Shown one piece after another: positions 11,917 to 22,139 of a stretch of 24,383 nucleotides of DNA (positions within the stretch are counted from its first letter, which is position 1; each line of letters begins with the position of its first letter). Source of the DNA: Pelargonium cotyledonis (lineage: Eukaryota > Streptophyta > Magnoliopsida > Geraniales > Geraniaceae); contig JAYMTA010000768.1 in NCBI GenBank assembly GCA_036897625.1, forward strand, positions 1-24,383, written 5' to 3'. A model generated the notes under the pieces. It ran no database searches and had not been told where the DNA came from. It worked only from the letters and a program-made list of their open reading frames with translations. The position numbers and the translations under genes were made by a program.

Positions 11917-11945
11917 TACTATATCTGACCACATCCGATGTTGAG
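11917..11945 (+). pseudogene. Possible NPC1-like exon remnant just after the array
   Basis: Directly after the last 35-bp unit there is a ttttatcag acceptor, 29 bases, and a gtacgg donor. The 29 bases resemble the exon that follows YFK...CFQ in plant NPC1 (HYTS...CMS), including an ATG/TTG-AG end before the donor, but read in frame they contain TGA. The match is short and imperfect. If right, the satellite array occupies the intron between two consecutive NPC1 exons. It could instead be chance. Confidence 0.3.
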
Positions 11946-12589
11946 GTACGGTTCTTTTCTTGTGATAGCATCTTTACACAAAATTTGCATATGATTTAGA
12001 TTTTCTTTGGTTGTCCATGTTTTTGTTAATTTGGCTGCTTAATTAGATTGGAATTTGTTGAAAGGTTTAACTTGATACATCAATCTCTATTATCATACTC
12101 CCAGTCTTGCTTATTAAAGGGATTGGACATTTTGAATTTTACTCAAACTCTTGTAGAACCAGTATTTTAACCCCCTCGGTCATTACTGTTGATAAAAAAT
12201 CATAATGACTTTATGCTGGATAATGAATTAGACCTTCAAATATTTCAAGAATCCGTTTTTTCTAAGGTCAAAGCAATGCTCTCACCTTCAATTAGCAACA
12301 CCGGTGTAAAATGATATAAATTTTCCTGTAGACATACACAGGGAAGATATTTAGATCATTCTAGAAGTAGTGGATGTTGAAAGTGGGGATTCTAAAGGTT
12401 CTGCATGTTAAGTAGAACTCTTACATTTCATTGAAGACCTTAGTATAAAAAGGCTGGTGCAGATTGTTTCTACATGTTTATATTTTTTGCAAATTATTTG
12501 AACTTTTCTCTTTCTGAATAACTCTCAGATTGTTATGAAATTCTCAATTGTAGTTTTGAGGACTGCTGCCTGATTGCTGCATTTAGTTA
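11946..12589. other. Non-coding spacer, nothing recognised
   Basis: AT-rich sequence with no open frame, tandem repeat or family match that I can support. It may be decayed NPC1 intron or transposon DNA. Confidence 0.4.
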
Positions 12590-12697
12590 GCTTTTTAGCT
12601 AAATCTGTACTCTCTTCCGGCCTTTGGCCGTCTGTAATTTTTTTCCCTTTTTAGGTTTTTATTAAAGTACCGTTTGCCTATCGAAAAAGAAAAGAAA
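12590..12697 (+). mobile_element. LINE 3'-end remnant with A-rich tail
   Basis: The segment from ctcttccggcctttggccgt through tgtaattttttt and tttattaaagtaccgttt ends in an A-rich tail (gaaaaagaaaagaaa). This is the usual appearance of the 3' untranslated end of plant LINE elements, including the cggcctttggccg stem. The element is severely 5'-truncated and I found no target-site duplication. Family recognition is from memory. Confidence 0.4.
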
Positions 12698-12916
12698 TGT
12701 CAAGTAATATATTTCCACGAATCAAACACTTTAAAACAGTTACTTGTGGAGATAAGATTCAATATTGATTAAAGTCTTAATTGTTTCTTTTTCATTTTTC
12801 TGTCTGTTTGATTTCTGATAAGCTATATATCTTGTGATGTTTGGTTAAATCTCTCTGACTTTGGGTGACACACCTCATTTGTCTTCCTCTATCTAGGTTT
12901 CTTTGTCTACTTTTTG

Positions 12917-13355
12917 GAGTTCCATGCACTGATTTTCAGTCCTAAGGGAGTTGAATTAATTGTCATTTCTGACTTTGTTGCGTTCACGTTGGCTAGCATT
13001 GTAAGTTTTTCATTTCCTTTTCTTCTTTGGCAGTTCTCTTAGATCATTGATGTTTCTTGTTTGTCTGTCGTAAAGTCATTTTGTCATCTTTTCATGGGCA
13101 CTATACACCAGGATTGAACCATCTTTAGAACAGAAGATTGTTGGTCCTCGAGACTCTTATCTTCAGGTTTAATTTCTTGAATCTTGATGCTTATTTTTAT
13201 ATTGTACAAGGAGCATCTAAATTCAGAAATGTTGCGCTTATTTATTCTGTTGGTGATACATTTTGTACATTGATGCATGAGTATTTCAATGATGTTTTGG
13301 AGTATCTCAGAATTGGACCGCCGCTATATTTTGTTGTGAAGAGTTACAATTATAG
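12917..13355 (+). pseudogene. NPC1-like pseudogene fragment, downstream copy (three exons)
   Basis: This is a second copy of exons A-C of the upstream relic: A' 12917-13000, B' 13098-13166, C' 13279-13355. They have the same lengths as the first copy (84, 69 and 77 bp). I count about 10, 5 and 9 base differences. Introns are also alignable and homology continues into the next intron to about 13,505, where this copy has an expanded T tract at 13,393-13,410. The acceptor AG at the ancestral position is lost for all three exons: tttttg for A', catgg for B', gcat for C'. The conserved Cys of ALCTRIEP is Tyr here. The exons still read in frame (for example EYLRIGPPLYFVVK) but could not be spliced normally. 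No exons D or E follow. Confidence 0.75.
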
Positions 13356-13759
13356 GTATTTGTAGTGTTGGGCTTTTAATTTTCTTCGTCTGTTTTTTTT
13401 TTTTTTTTTCCTACAGAGTTTAGATAGGATTGCTATTGTTTTTCTTATTTATACAACAATTTATTTGCGTATATGTTGTATATCTGTTATTAGTATATCT
13501 TTCAGAGATGAGCCATTGTGCTTGATATGAACTTCGGGAATGATAGATAAACTTGACTTCTTTCACTAGATTGAAACTGGTCACATATATGTAAAATTGG
13601 ACGATTCACAACTTGCTTTACTATTCAAAGTAGATAAGTGCCAAAGTGATTAACATGGTACTTGGGGTATGATTGTGGACTGCATGACTCAGGAATCATT
13701 CAGAGTCTAAAAATGGTTGCTTTACTGTTCAATCTGCATATGGTATAAGTAGAGGAGAG

Positions 13760-14352
13760 TGGGATAGGAATGTTTTTCACGTCAGTAATGGCAACTCGTG
13801 GATCGATAGGCATTCCCTTTCGGCGATCAAGTGCCAAGAGCAAGTGCGATTATTTGGATGCATGGTTGTGTCTGCATCACAGCCTTCCCGCCAAAGCTTT
13901 TCTTTCTTTGTGAAATTTTCAGCTAGAGAGGGAGAGCCATCGTTGTTTTGGGTAGTTGGAGGATCTTGACCATCCGTTTGCTTCTTGGATTTGGACTCAG
14001 CTGTGCAACCAGTGATATGGGGTTAAGGTTGGCATGTACTCGTGTTATTCTTGAATTTGATGCTAGTTTCTTGTCTAAGTTGCTGTTGTTTTTAGATGAT
14101 CCTTCAATTCATAATCTTGGATTGCACTGGATCAATTTCAGGGGCTGACGTTGCTTCATGTCAACAGGAAGACTAATAGAGTTGCTGATCTTTTAGCCAA
14201 ATTTTGTTTTAATGCCCCTGTTGGTTCTAGTTTGTTTCATATTCACCCGCTTGTGGGTGTGGTTGCTTTTTTATTAGATGATCGTAATCCTTCTTCTATT
14301 TCTGTAAACTCTTATCGGTTGTCCCATAATGCTAAAAAAAAAAAAAAAAAGA
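13760..14352 (+). mobile_element. LINE remnant: zinc-binding and RNase H-like 3' part with poly(A)
   Basis: Around 13,850-13,940 a decayed frame reads LHHSLPAKAFLSL, then NFQLERES, like the zinc-binding region after plant LINE reverse transcriptase. From 13,948 the frame reads GLRLACTRVILEFDASFLSK. After one frameshift near 14,140 it reads LLHVNRKTNRVADLLAKF, the typical end of a plant retroelement RNase H domain (H-V-x-R-x-x-N-x-V-A-D-x-L-A). An A17-A18 run at 14,334-14,352 marks the 3' end. Stops and frameshifts make it dead. The left boundary is approximate and no target-site duplication was found. Confidence 0.6.
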
Positions 14353-14679
14353 GTTTGAGTTGGGTTTGATCTGAAAGTTTTTGATATAAACATGCATGGA
14401 ATCATGGTTGTGGACCTATCTTACTTATTGTTTGCATATCAGCTTCTATGACTAACTTTATCAAATCCAAACGAAGAGCAAATGATAATTTGACACACTA
14501 CATTCAGAAATTCAAATGAAACTTGCACATTATAATTACAAAGCAACACAGATCCATCCCATGCTAACATTGGTTTATGCTTCGAAAGGATCGAATTACA
14601 CAAAACTCTTATTCTTCCCCAATACAAAGTTTATTCTCTTCCAGAAACTTGAAACATATGTATCCAGCTTGGCAACAAT

Positions 14680-17535
14680 TCAATAGTTAGGCCTCACATT
14701 AAGGCGCGAAGCTACCTTCTGATCAAGAGATCTGTCAGCCTGCATCCAAGAAACGTATAAAATCATTATTAACATGACAAATTACAGTGTAATACACATA
14801 AATATTTGAGAAGCATTCAAGAGTCTAACCTGAGACAAGTATGAGATCCAAATGGCACGTATCTCATGGGTTAACCAGGGATCAGATAATGCTTCAACAA
14901 ACCGCTGGATAAACCGGTCTTGTCTGGTAACAAGAGGAAGTGTAAGGAATAATGTTAACATTTGTATGGTTCAGGTTTCTTTTATCACAAGAACACGAAG
15001 AACGAGGGGGTTGCAGTTACCTGTCAGGTGCCTAGGATCGGTACATCACTCCTGGTTGTTTGAAGTTGTTCTCCTTCTCAATAATTAACTGTATTGAAAG
15101 ATATGCTCAGTATGATATATCTATATTTTTATCTTCTCAATATTGAACTCGTACAAAGAAGCAAGAATTGTTATAGAATGATAATACGTATACACTGACC
15201 CTATCGCGCTTTCCAGAGAGAACATTCCGAGGAATGGGAAATTTCGCAGCAGGACCAACTGACTCAAACTTAGAAGGGTAATAGTTGATCTAAAAAAAAA
15301 AAGCATCATATAATTGGATTAATAACTAATTTGAATGATATATAAATTGAAGATGACCTATCTAGTTCTCAATTCAGAGAGAATTAGGAAAATAAGTACC
15401 TCCTCATCTCTGTGCGTCATATTCATTGTACCATCATAATGATTGTTGTGGTGTGCGCACTTGGGAGCGTTAACTGGAAGCTGCATGTAATTTGGTCCAA
15501 GGCGGTACCTATGAGTATCACTGTAAGCAAAGATCCGACCCTGGAGAACTTTATCATCAGAATAGTAGATGCCAGGAACCACATATGCAGGATTGAAAGC
15601 GAGCATTTCATTCTCTTGAAAGAAGTTATCGATGTTCTTATTCAAGACCATGCGGCCAACTGCTGCAGGGGGATGATGTCCTCAGGCCAGACCTTGGTCC
15701 CATCAAGTGGATCAAAGTCTAATCTCATTTCTTGTTCAGGGTCAATCGTTTGGATGTACAGTTTCCACTCGGGAAAGTTTCCAGCAGCAATCGATTCATA
15801 GAGGTCCTGAGTTGCATGACTGTGATTAGAACCTCCAATCCTGATTGCCTCTTCGTCTGACAGGCACTTGACTCCAAGTGTGGTTTTCCAGGAAAATTTG
15901 ACATAGTGAACCTTTCCAGCCTTGTTGATGAGAGTGAGGGTGTTAACACTAGACCCATCCATGTGCCTGTAATCTGTTGGAATACCCAGATCGTCGTAAA
16001 AGAACATGAATGTGTTCAAACTTTCTCCTGAATGTTGGACTTGGGGTTGGGTTTGAAGGCATGGACCACATCCGGGAATTGCATTGCATCGCGCATGAAA
16101 AAGATTGGGAAGTTGTTTCCCACTAGATCGAAATTTCCCTGCATTCACAAGAATCAAGCCATGATAAAAAGAAAAAACAAGAGACGAAACTACTAAGCCT
16201 ATGTGGCCATGAACCCCATTGATTTACAGAGCAATGCAAAATTAACGCACATGAATGAGATAAATCATATATTCAGTTCCAAGCAGATCATATTCAACTC
16301 CACATGAAATTTTAGAACCTAAACTCATCATTACAACACATAAATTATATAAGATAGAAACTACAACGCAAAGGCTCACCTCTCTGGTGTAAAACTTAGT
16401 AGCAAAACCTCGAGGATCCCTCTTGGTTTCAGGGCTGCCACGCTCGTGGATAACAGTGGAGAAACGGACAATAACTGGTGTCTGAACTCCAGGAGCTCTA
16501 AGGAAGTCGGCACAGGTAAGGTGAGTAATGTCATGAGTGACCTCAAAAAACCCCTTAGCACTGGCTCCCCTAGCATGGACAATCCTTTCCGGGATCCGCT
16601 CCCGAGTAAAATTGGCAAGTTTCTCCACCAGATGATAATCCTCAAGGAGAATCGGACCTGTACAAAAAGAGCAACACCACACATCCCATATAATTGCAGC
16701 TTCCCAACTCTAGATCTTCATATGTGATAAACAGCAAATCAAAAACACACTTTCCAAAAAAACTCAAACAAGTAAAACTGAAATTTAAATTAGTGAATAC
16801 CTCTGCTTCCAATTGTGAGTGCTGAGGTATTGTTCCAAACAGGAAGGCCAGAGTTGGTGGTCAAGTAGGGAGTGTCATAAGCACTTGAAGGCCGGTACTG
16901 CAATTATCAGAAAGGTTAACATATGGTAAATTAATTCAACATTGACAGATGATTTAGGGTTTCGATCGTTTGATTTGTTCAAATTGAAAACACAGTAAAA
17001 AACAATGAGGCAAGAAATTACTATACTTCTCTACGATCAACATGTCATATGAGCTAAATTAGCAAAGAAACATGACAGTTAGCAGAAGAGCCAAACTGGA
17101 TCACTGAAAAGGAAAGGTTTCATGTCGTTTTTGTTCACTTTCTCGCCAGCCAAACAGATCGAACTACAATCATCCAAACGTGGAGCATGACGGAGCTCCG
17201 ACCATCACCGGAGCGATGAGCCGTTGAGAGCTTCCGATCTACTACACCGCCGGCGAATCTCGCCGGTAAAACAACGAAGATCTCATAGCCGGCAAAATAA
17301 CGGTGAACTAAAACTATCCGTGGATCACAACTTGACCCGATATTAATTAAATATTAATTTCTCGTAATCACTCCCGCCAGAAATAGTAGCCGAAGCCTTG
17401 AGATCATTTTCATTTTCTCCAAACGGTAACCAAACTATGCGAACAATATTTGGAAAAACAAACTTGAATTTGAATTAAATTAGGCTCTGAAGTGCAATGC
17501 AAGATTAGTGATGAATGTACCTTGTACGGATCCAT
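14680..17535 (-). pseudogene. Catalase pseudogene 1 (all eight exons present)
   Basis: Plant catalase is a peroxisomal haem enzyme that splits hydrogen peroxide. Coding exons on the minus strand are 17521-17535 (MDPYK), 16801-16897, 16380-16657, 15400-16138, 15200-15289, 15021-15088, 14830-14923 and 14680-14739. All introns keep GT/AG. With the missing bases counted the frame is 493 codons, the normal 492-residue length. Catalytic His65 ([13 protein letters not shown]), Asn138 ([11 protein letters not shown]) and the haem-ligand Tyr segment ([17 protein letters not shown]) remain. Lesions: a deletion of about 37 bp at 16,021-16,028 removes most of NWRILDFFSHHPE and shifts the frame into TGA. 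One C is lost near 15,661 (LQPVGR becomes LQQLAA). Trp is replaced by TAG at 15,032-15,034. The C-terminal QKL targeting region reads QKV. Exon 5 has an atypical KFESVGPAAKF. This is a non-processed pseudogene, because the introns are retained. Confidence 0.9.
17245..17266. other. GC-rich hairpin in intron 1 of catalase pseudogene 1
   Basis: A perfect 7-bp inverted repeat (ccggcga, atc, tcgccgg) at 17,250-17,266 lies in a locally GC-rich stretch at about 17,150-17,300, inside an otherwise AT-rich 623-bp intron. It is not a catalase exon, and no frame I read is recognisable. It could be a relic of unrelated coding or promoter DNA. Confidence 0.5.
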
Positions 17536-17661
17536 GGCGGCGATCAAAGCTTGAAGCTCAAGTAATTGTTGCTGTGATCGATCCTGTTCGTTCAACACAG
17601 ACTATATTTTCTTCTTCTTTGAAATATTATGTGTCGGAGCAATATTGCTCAAGCCTCACCT

Positions 17662-17669
17662 TATATAGT
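17662..17669 (-). promoter_or_regulatory. TATA box of catalase pseudogene 1
   Basis: On the minus strand CTATATAAGG lies about 130 bp upstream of the ATG at 17,535, a normal distance for a plant TATA box with a short leader of roughly 100 bases. An ACGTGG motif (minus strand, about 17,696-17,701), like G-box or ABRE cores, sits just upstream. The promoter therefore looks structurally preserved although the gene is broken. Activity cannot be judged from sequence. Confidence 0.5.
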
Positions 17670-17801
17670 GAACTAGGGAAGGAGGCGCGTGCATTCCACG
17701 TACCCAAATCAGTGCTTTTAATTCCACAAAATATCCTAGCTAATAATACACCACTCCACATCACCCTCTATTGGATATATATTGCAAAGAAAGATTATTA
17801 A

Positions 17802-18419
17802 GGCACATATGTATTATTATTAGCAATAATTCAAAAGAAAAAACTGTCCATGTAGTTCATGTCTTTGTTGATGAGTTTCAAAGTTAATGCACTAATTGAG
17901 GGTGGAAATTTATAAAGTTGAACGGATGTTGATAACACTTTGGGATATTTCAAAGCTATTAGTATTCAACTTACAAAGCAACATCCATGTACTCGCTTCT
18001 TAACATTTGATTGATATTCGTAAAATCATGAACTTTCTCATATGTGTGCAGGTTAGGGTCATGTAAATTTTTCATATATCGTTTCAAATTTAATGGATTC
18101 TCCTGAAGGAAAGTAAACTATTACTTCGTTAAGAGGCAATAATAATCCAATATATGAATCAAGAATATATCACCGTGAGCCGTATGCAAGCATATGTTTT
18201 TCAGTTGTTTATTCTCTTTTCAATTTTACAGTAAGTTTTCAGTGTTGTATGTGATTAAAGGTACTTTGTTGTTTGTAAATAATTATTAAAATAATTATTT
18301 TGAGGGTTCTTTTTTTGTTAAATTTTTTTATTTATTTATTTTGCAAAAAGTATGAGCCAATATTATTTGTCACATACATGGCTCATGTATGTGCATATAT
18401 GTCATGAAAACTTAATATA
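17802..18419. other. Intergenic AT-rich DNA, nothing recognised
   Basis: Upstream of the catalase pseudogene 1 promoter. No frame, tandem repeat or element end that I can support. Confidence 0.5.
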
Positions 18420-18430
18420 TGTTAGGTTAT

Positions 18431-18560
18431 TATTTAACAAAATTTAACTTTAAATGCACAAATATGAAAAATGTAAATGCGACATGAACTGCCATATCAT
18501 TCTGTACAAAAACAAATTTGTACCAAGTTTTGTACCTTTAGCATTTTTTTTTTTATAAAA
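18431..18560 (+). repeat. Dispersed short repeat, copy 1
   Basis: The segment with taactttaaat, aatatgaaaaatgta, a catatcattctgtaca part and a tttgtaccaagttttgtacc part resembles the segment at 18,885-19,022 in order and spacing. The pattern suggests two old copies of a non-autonomous, MITE-like repeat. Ends are unclear and similarity is by eye only. Confidence 0.35.
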
Positions 18561-18884
18561 AAATCCATAATTTAGTTATAAAAATATTATATATTTCTTG
18601 GTGATTGAGAGCTCACACTACTCGGACTATTTCGAGTAATTTGAACAAATATGTCCAAAAGAAATCATGTCCCTTTAATGATAATAATATTACTTATAAC
18701 TAGTATAAAAAAAAGTAACATTATATGTTTCAAATTTTGTTTAAAAAATATGTGGCTAATAAAATGATATGAACATCAATTGCTCTAATGAATAATTGGT
18801 CAAGTAATAATTATAACAGGCCACATATATAATAGGTCTTATAAACTAAGCGCTCTGCGTTAAAAGTACATGAGAGAGTGTTGA

Positions 18885-19022
18885 TACCATATATACCAAT
18901 TTTTTTTTGTTTAAACTTAACTTTAAACTACAGAATATGAAAAATATATGTAACATATAAATTGTCACGTCACTCCTTACACTAAATTTTGTGCTAAATT
19001 TAAAACATTTAGTATTTCTCTT
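18885..19022 (+). repeat. Dispersed short repeat, copy 2
   Basis: It parallels the copy at 18,431: ttaactttaaac, aatatgaaaaatatatg, gtcacgtcactccttaca, then aaattttgtgctaaattt. Both copies have the same orientation, about 0.45 kb apart. There is no coding capacity. Family unknown. Confidence 0.35.
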
Positions 19023-20380
19023 TATTAAAAGAAATGTATGCACAAAATTAAGGGCATAATATGTGACGGTCCAAGAACATTTCATTTATCCCGCTTTTAT
19101 AGTATGTAGATTATTATTTACTCGTCCATGCGCCACAGGCCTAGTGGCAATCCAATAGCCATAACCCACATGGTCGCATTGACGCGCACGTGCTTGTGTA
19201 GCGGATATGGATGAGCAATTATTTTTGTCGATTTGTGGCCGCCAGTAAAGATTGACGGCCTGTTGGGTAAAAGTCTTCATTATTGTATTTGCTACTTTAA
19301 TTTAGATATTGGTCCTATCCCATCCCATCCTCCACTTGCTACTTGCTTTGTTGTTATGGTATTGTGGGTCCATGCAATATAGAGAGCCAATGAACTCCAA
19401 ATCTTGGGTCAAAACAAATTGTTGGACTCAATTTAGTAATGTGCAAATTGCTACACAAGATTTGATGTGTGTATAAGGTACATATTAACTGTTAATATGT
19501 TAATAAGTTAATTATTAGAATTAATTAGAGCCGATAGTTTGGAACTATATGAGAAGATGATCCCAAAACAATAAGTTTGGGTTATCATAGTATGATCCGA
19601 AATACAATTTAGATCGGGTCAATCATTTTGCCCAATCGGACCAACCCGCGGGTCAACAAGCACCCATAAAGCCTCATTAATGGTATATATTGATTGAAAT
19701 GGAAGTGAACTTGAGTCAATTGGAGTGGAATGAAGATGATTCAAATGTGACTTAGCTATAAGTATAACATGCAAGAGTTTTTGTTTGTGTACTTAACCAT
19801 TAAACAAACTGTTTGGGTTGGATTACTTGGATATGTGTTCACTCAAGATGTAATGCTCCAAATTATACACTTGTGTGTAAACAAAAATGCCATAATGAAA
19901 ATGTTATACAAATTTGCATTATCAATAAATAATGGTAAATTTTTTTTGGAAACCCTAGCCGCCATATTTGGTTCTTCATCAAAGTTACTTGTTTGAACTA
20001 CCGTTATTCTTTTTTGATCGGTGGTGGTTCAATAGTTTTTGCACGCATTACTTCAATCAAATAAACACAAATTGAGCAGATTCGACCTGATTTATCTTGT
20101 TCTTCTGTTGGTTCATCTTCACTGTTGGCCCATCTCAATCCACTTGCAGACGGCGTACTATCATCTTCGCCTTCATTATTGGCTAGTTTGTGAGAGTATG
20201 TTTACTACGGATAAATTAGTTATTTTCATGTTTTTCTGTCTTCAACTATTTAGTTGTTATATTGGTTCTCTAGTTTGTTTTTACTCTCTTGGTGGAGTTT
20301 ACGGTCCGTCTTCCCTTATTTGAAGTTTTGTTTCATCTTCCCTTGTTGGAAGTAGTTTTGTGGCGGACTTTGATGCATCT
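19023..20380. other. Intergenic DNA, nothing recognised
   Basis: AT-rich, with several short random frames, none with a recognisable motif or family length. The last few hundred bases may belong to the LINE relic that follows. Confidence 0.45.
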
Positions 20381-20384
20381 CAAA

Positions 20385-20640
20385 TCTTAAAAGTTGTGCA
20401 GATCGAATGAGAGGGTAAAACCAATGTTTTCGGTTTGATTGGTGATACCTTGAATTTTGCTGAGCATAAAGTTAGTATAGATTTTTCTTTGGGTAGTATG
20501 TCTGCGAATCAGACGATTTATATTTTGGCTAGGTCGTCGTATTCTATGTCAGACTTAGAGGAGTGGATAGATTTTTTCATACATGTAATGTTTGATCTAC
20601 CGTTAATACAATATACAAGTTACTTAAAAAATATAAACAA
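20385..20640 (+). mobile_element. LINE RNase H C-terminal remnant
   Basis: One frame reads LKVVQIE, stop, then VFGLIGDTLNFAEHKVSIDF, then SANQTIYILARSSYSMSDLEEWIDF. This follows the end of plant non-LTR retroelement RNase H domains: FG-x-I-x-x-D, then V-x-x-x-F, then R/S-AN-Q-x-x-H/Y-x-LAR-S, then an EW-x-D tail. An internal stop at about 20,408-20,410 and the lack of the catalytic first half show it is a dead fragment. It is distinct from the LINE remnant at 13,760-14,352. Confidence 0.45.
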
Positions 20641-20659
20641 TGGTAAAATATACTGCTAA

Positions 20660-22139
20660 TGATTATTACAAACATAGCATGAAATAAAATTATTACAACC
20701 ATGTTCTGAAACACAAATTTAAATCTTAACATTCATTCTTTAATTTAATTTCTTGACCCGACCCATCCGAATGATTCAAGACCAACTAGAGCTCTCAACG
20801 GGTTGGTTTAGGACCACTCCTTCACCAACTAGATCCATGACCCATCTAACCCGACCTCTGGTAAGTCAGGTGTACATTTGATCAGACGGATATTTGGGTT
20901 ACGAAATAACTGATTTTGTTCTTCAAGTTTATTGCATATGGGAGAGACATAATGGTATTAACCTAAAATTCGAGTTTCTTTTTATATATATGAGTACAAA
21001 CAAATGTGAATTGAGTTTGAAGTATACACTACACTAGTTCGGATTCAAATAGCAACTTTAAAGGGTAGTACTAGAAAATATCTTGCAATAATTGTCCAAG
21101 TGCTTGCACCTTCTGTTTTCCCAATTTGTTGATCAAGTGACATCGACTAGCAAGAGAAGACAATATAGTTATCAGAATATGTGGACCAGGTCGACCACCT
21201 CAGTTTTGCTACACTTACGACATGTCGCTTTATTATTTTAAATTATCCAACAATTTACATTGGACACACGCCACTACTAGTAGATTTTGAAGTCCACTTT
21301 GAAAGTAGGATGCCAATCCCACAATAATTTTGACACATACCATGACCATAACATTGTGTGTGTATATATAAAATAAAGAATATAAATCAAACCAATTATA
21401 TATTGCCATCTCAATAAAATCACTTGTACTCATTTAAGTAAATTGGTGGAAGCGGAGCGTTAGAGCAATCCGCTCAGATCGAAGTTAATTCTAATGAGGT
21501 GTCAATATCTTATTACTGGCTAGTTGAATTAAATTTCTAAATCCCTATATATAAATAATGGTACAAACAAGTCAAATTTGTTGAACTTTAAGAGCTCTAA
21601 TCAGAGCATGAAACCACATAAACCTTTAGAGCTTGCAATCGAGCAACATATGAGCTTAAACGAAATAGATCAAAACATAAGTTTATTTATGGGTTACTTG
21701 TGGACAAGTAACCACAAAAAAATAACTTACAATTCACTTTACTTTTTTTTTTAATCATCTAACTTGATCTTCGAAGGTGGCGCAGAAACAATGTCGGGTT
21801 TGTACAAATAATATTTATTTGTGGAGGTATCCAAAAATACCCTCTAATAAGAGGAAACTTTCAAGTCAATCTATGTGCAACAACACAACGTACATACCAT
21901 ATTATAGCCGAGCCAACAACAATAAGGGTACACATGCATAAACATCACTCAATTAATAGCAAGGTTTAGCTAAAATAAACTTTACCAGTGTGATGCATAA
22001 ATCCATAAACTCTAGTGAAAATACGTTGAGTGGACAGAGCCAAAAATGAAAGTTGCACATATGACCACCATTTATTAAATAGGACAATATGTTTTATTCT
22101 CTTTGTGACTCCGTAGATCCAATCCATCTTAGCAATTCT
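20660..22139. other. Intergenic DNA between the catalase pseudogenes, nothing recognised
   Basis: AT-rich with no supported gene or element. The last 50-100 bases at the right end would be the 3' untranslated region of catalase pseudogene 2. Confidence 0.45.

Noticed and set aside
15412..15801. 129-codon plus-strand open frame
   Set aside because: Antisense shadow of exon 4 of catalase pseudogene 1.
14680..17535. An intact, functional catalase gene
   Set aside because: Exons and splice sites fit, but the frame is broken at three separate places and cannot give a full-length enzyme unless the assembly is wrong.
20039..20323. 94-codon hydrophobic open frame
   Set aside because: Leu/His/Tyr-rich low-complexity translation with no domain match. 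Probably chance in AT-rich DNA next to a LINE relic.
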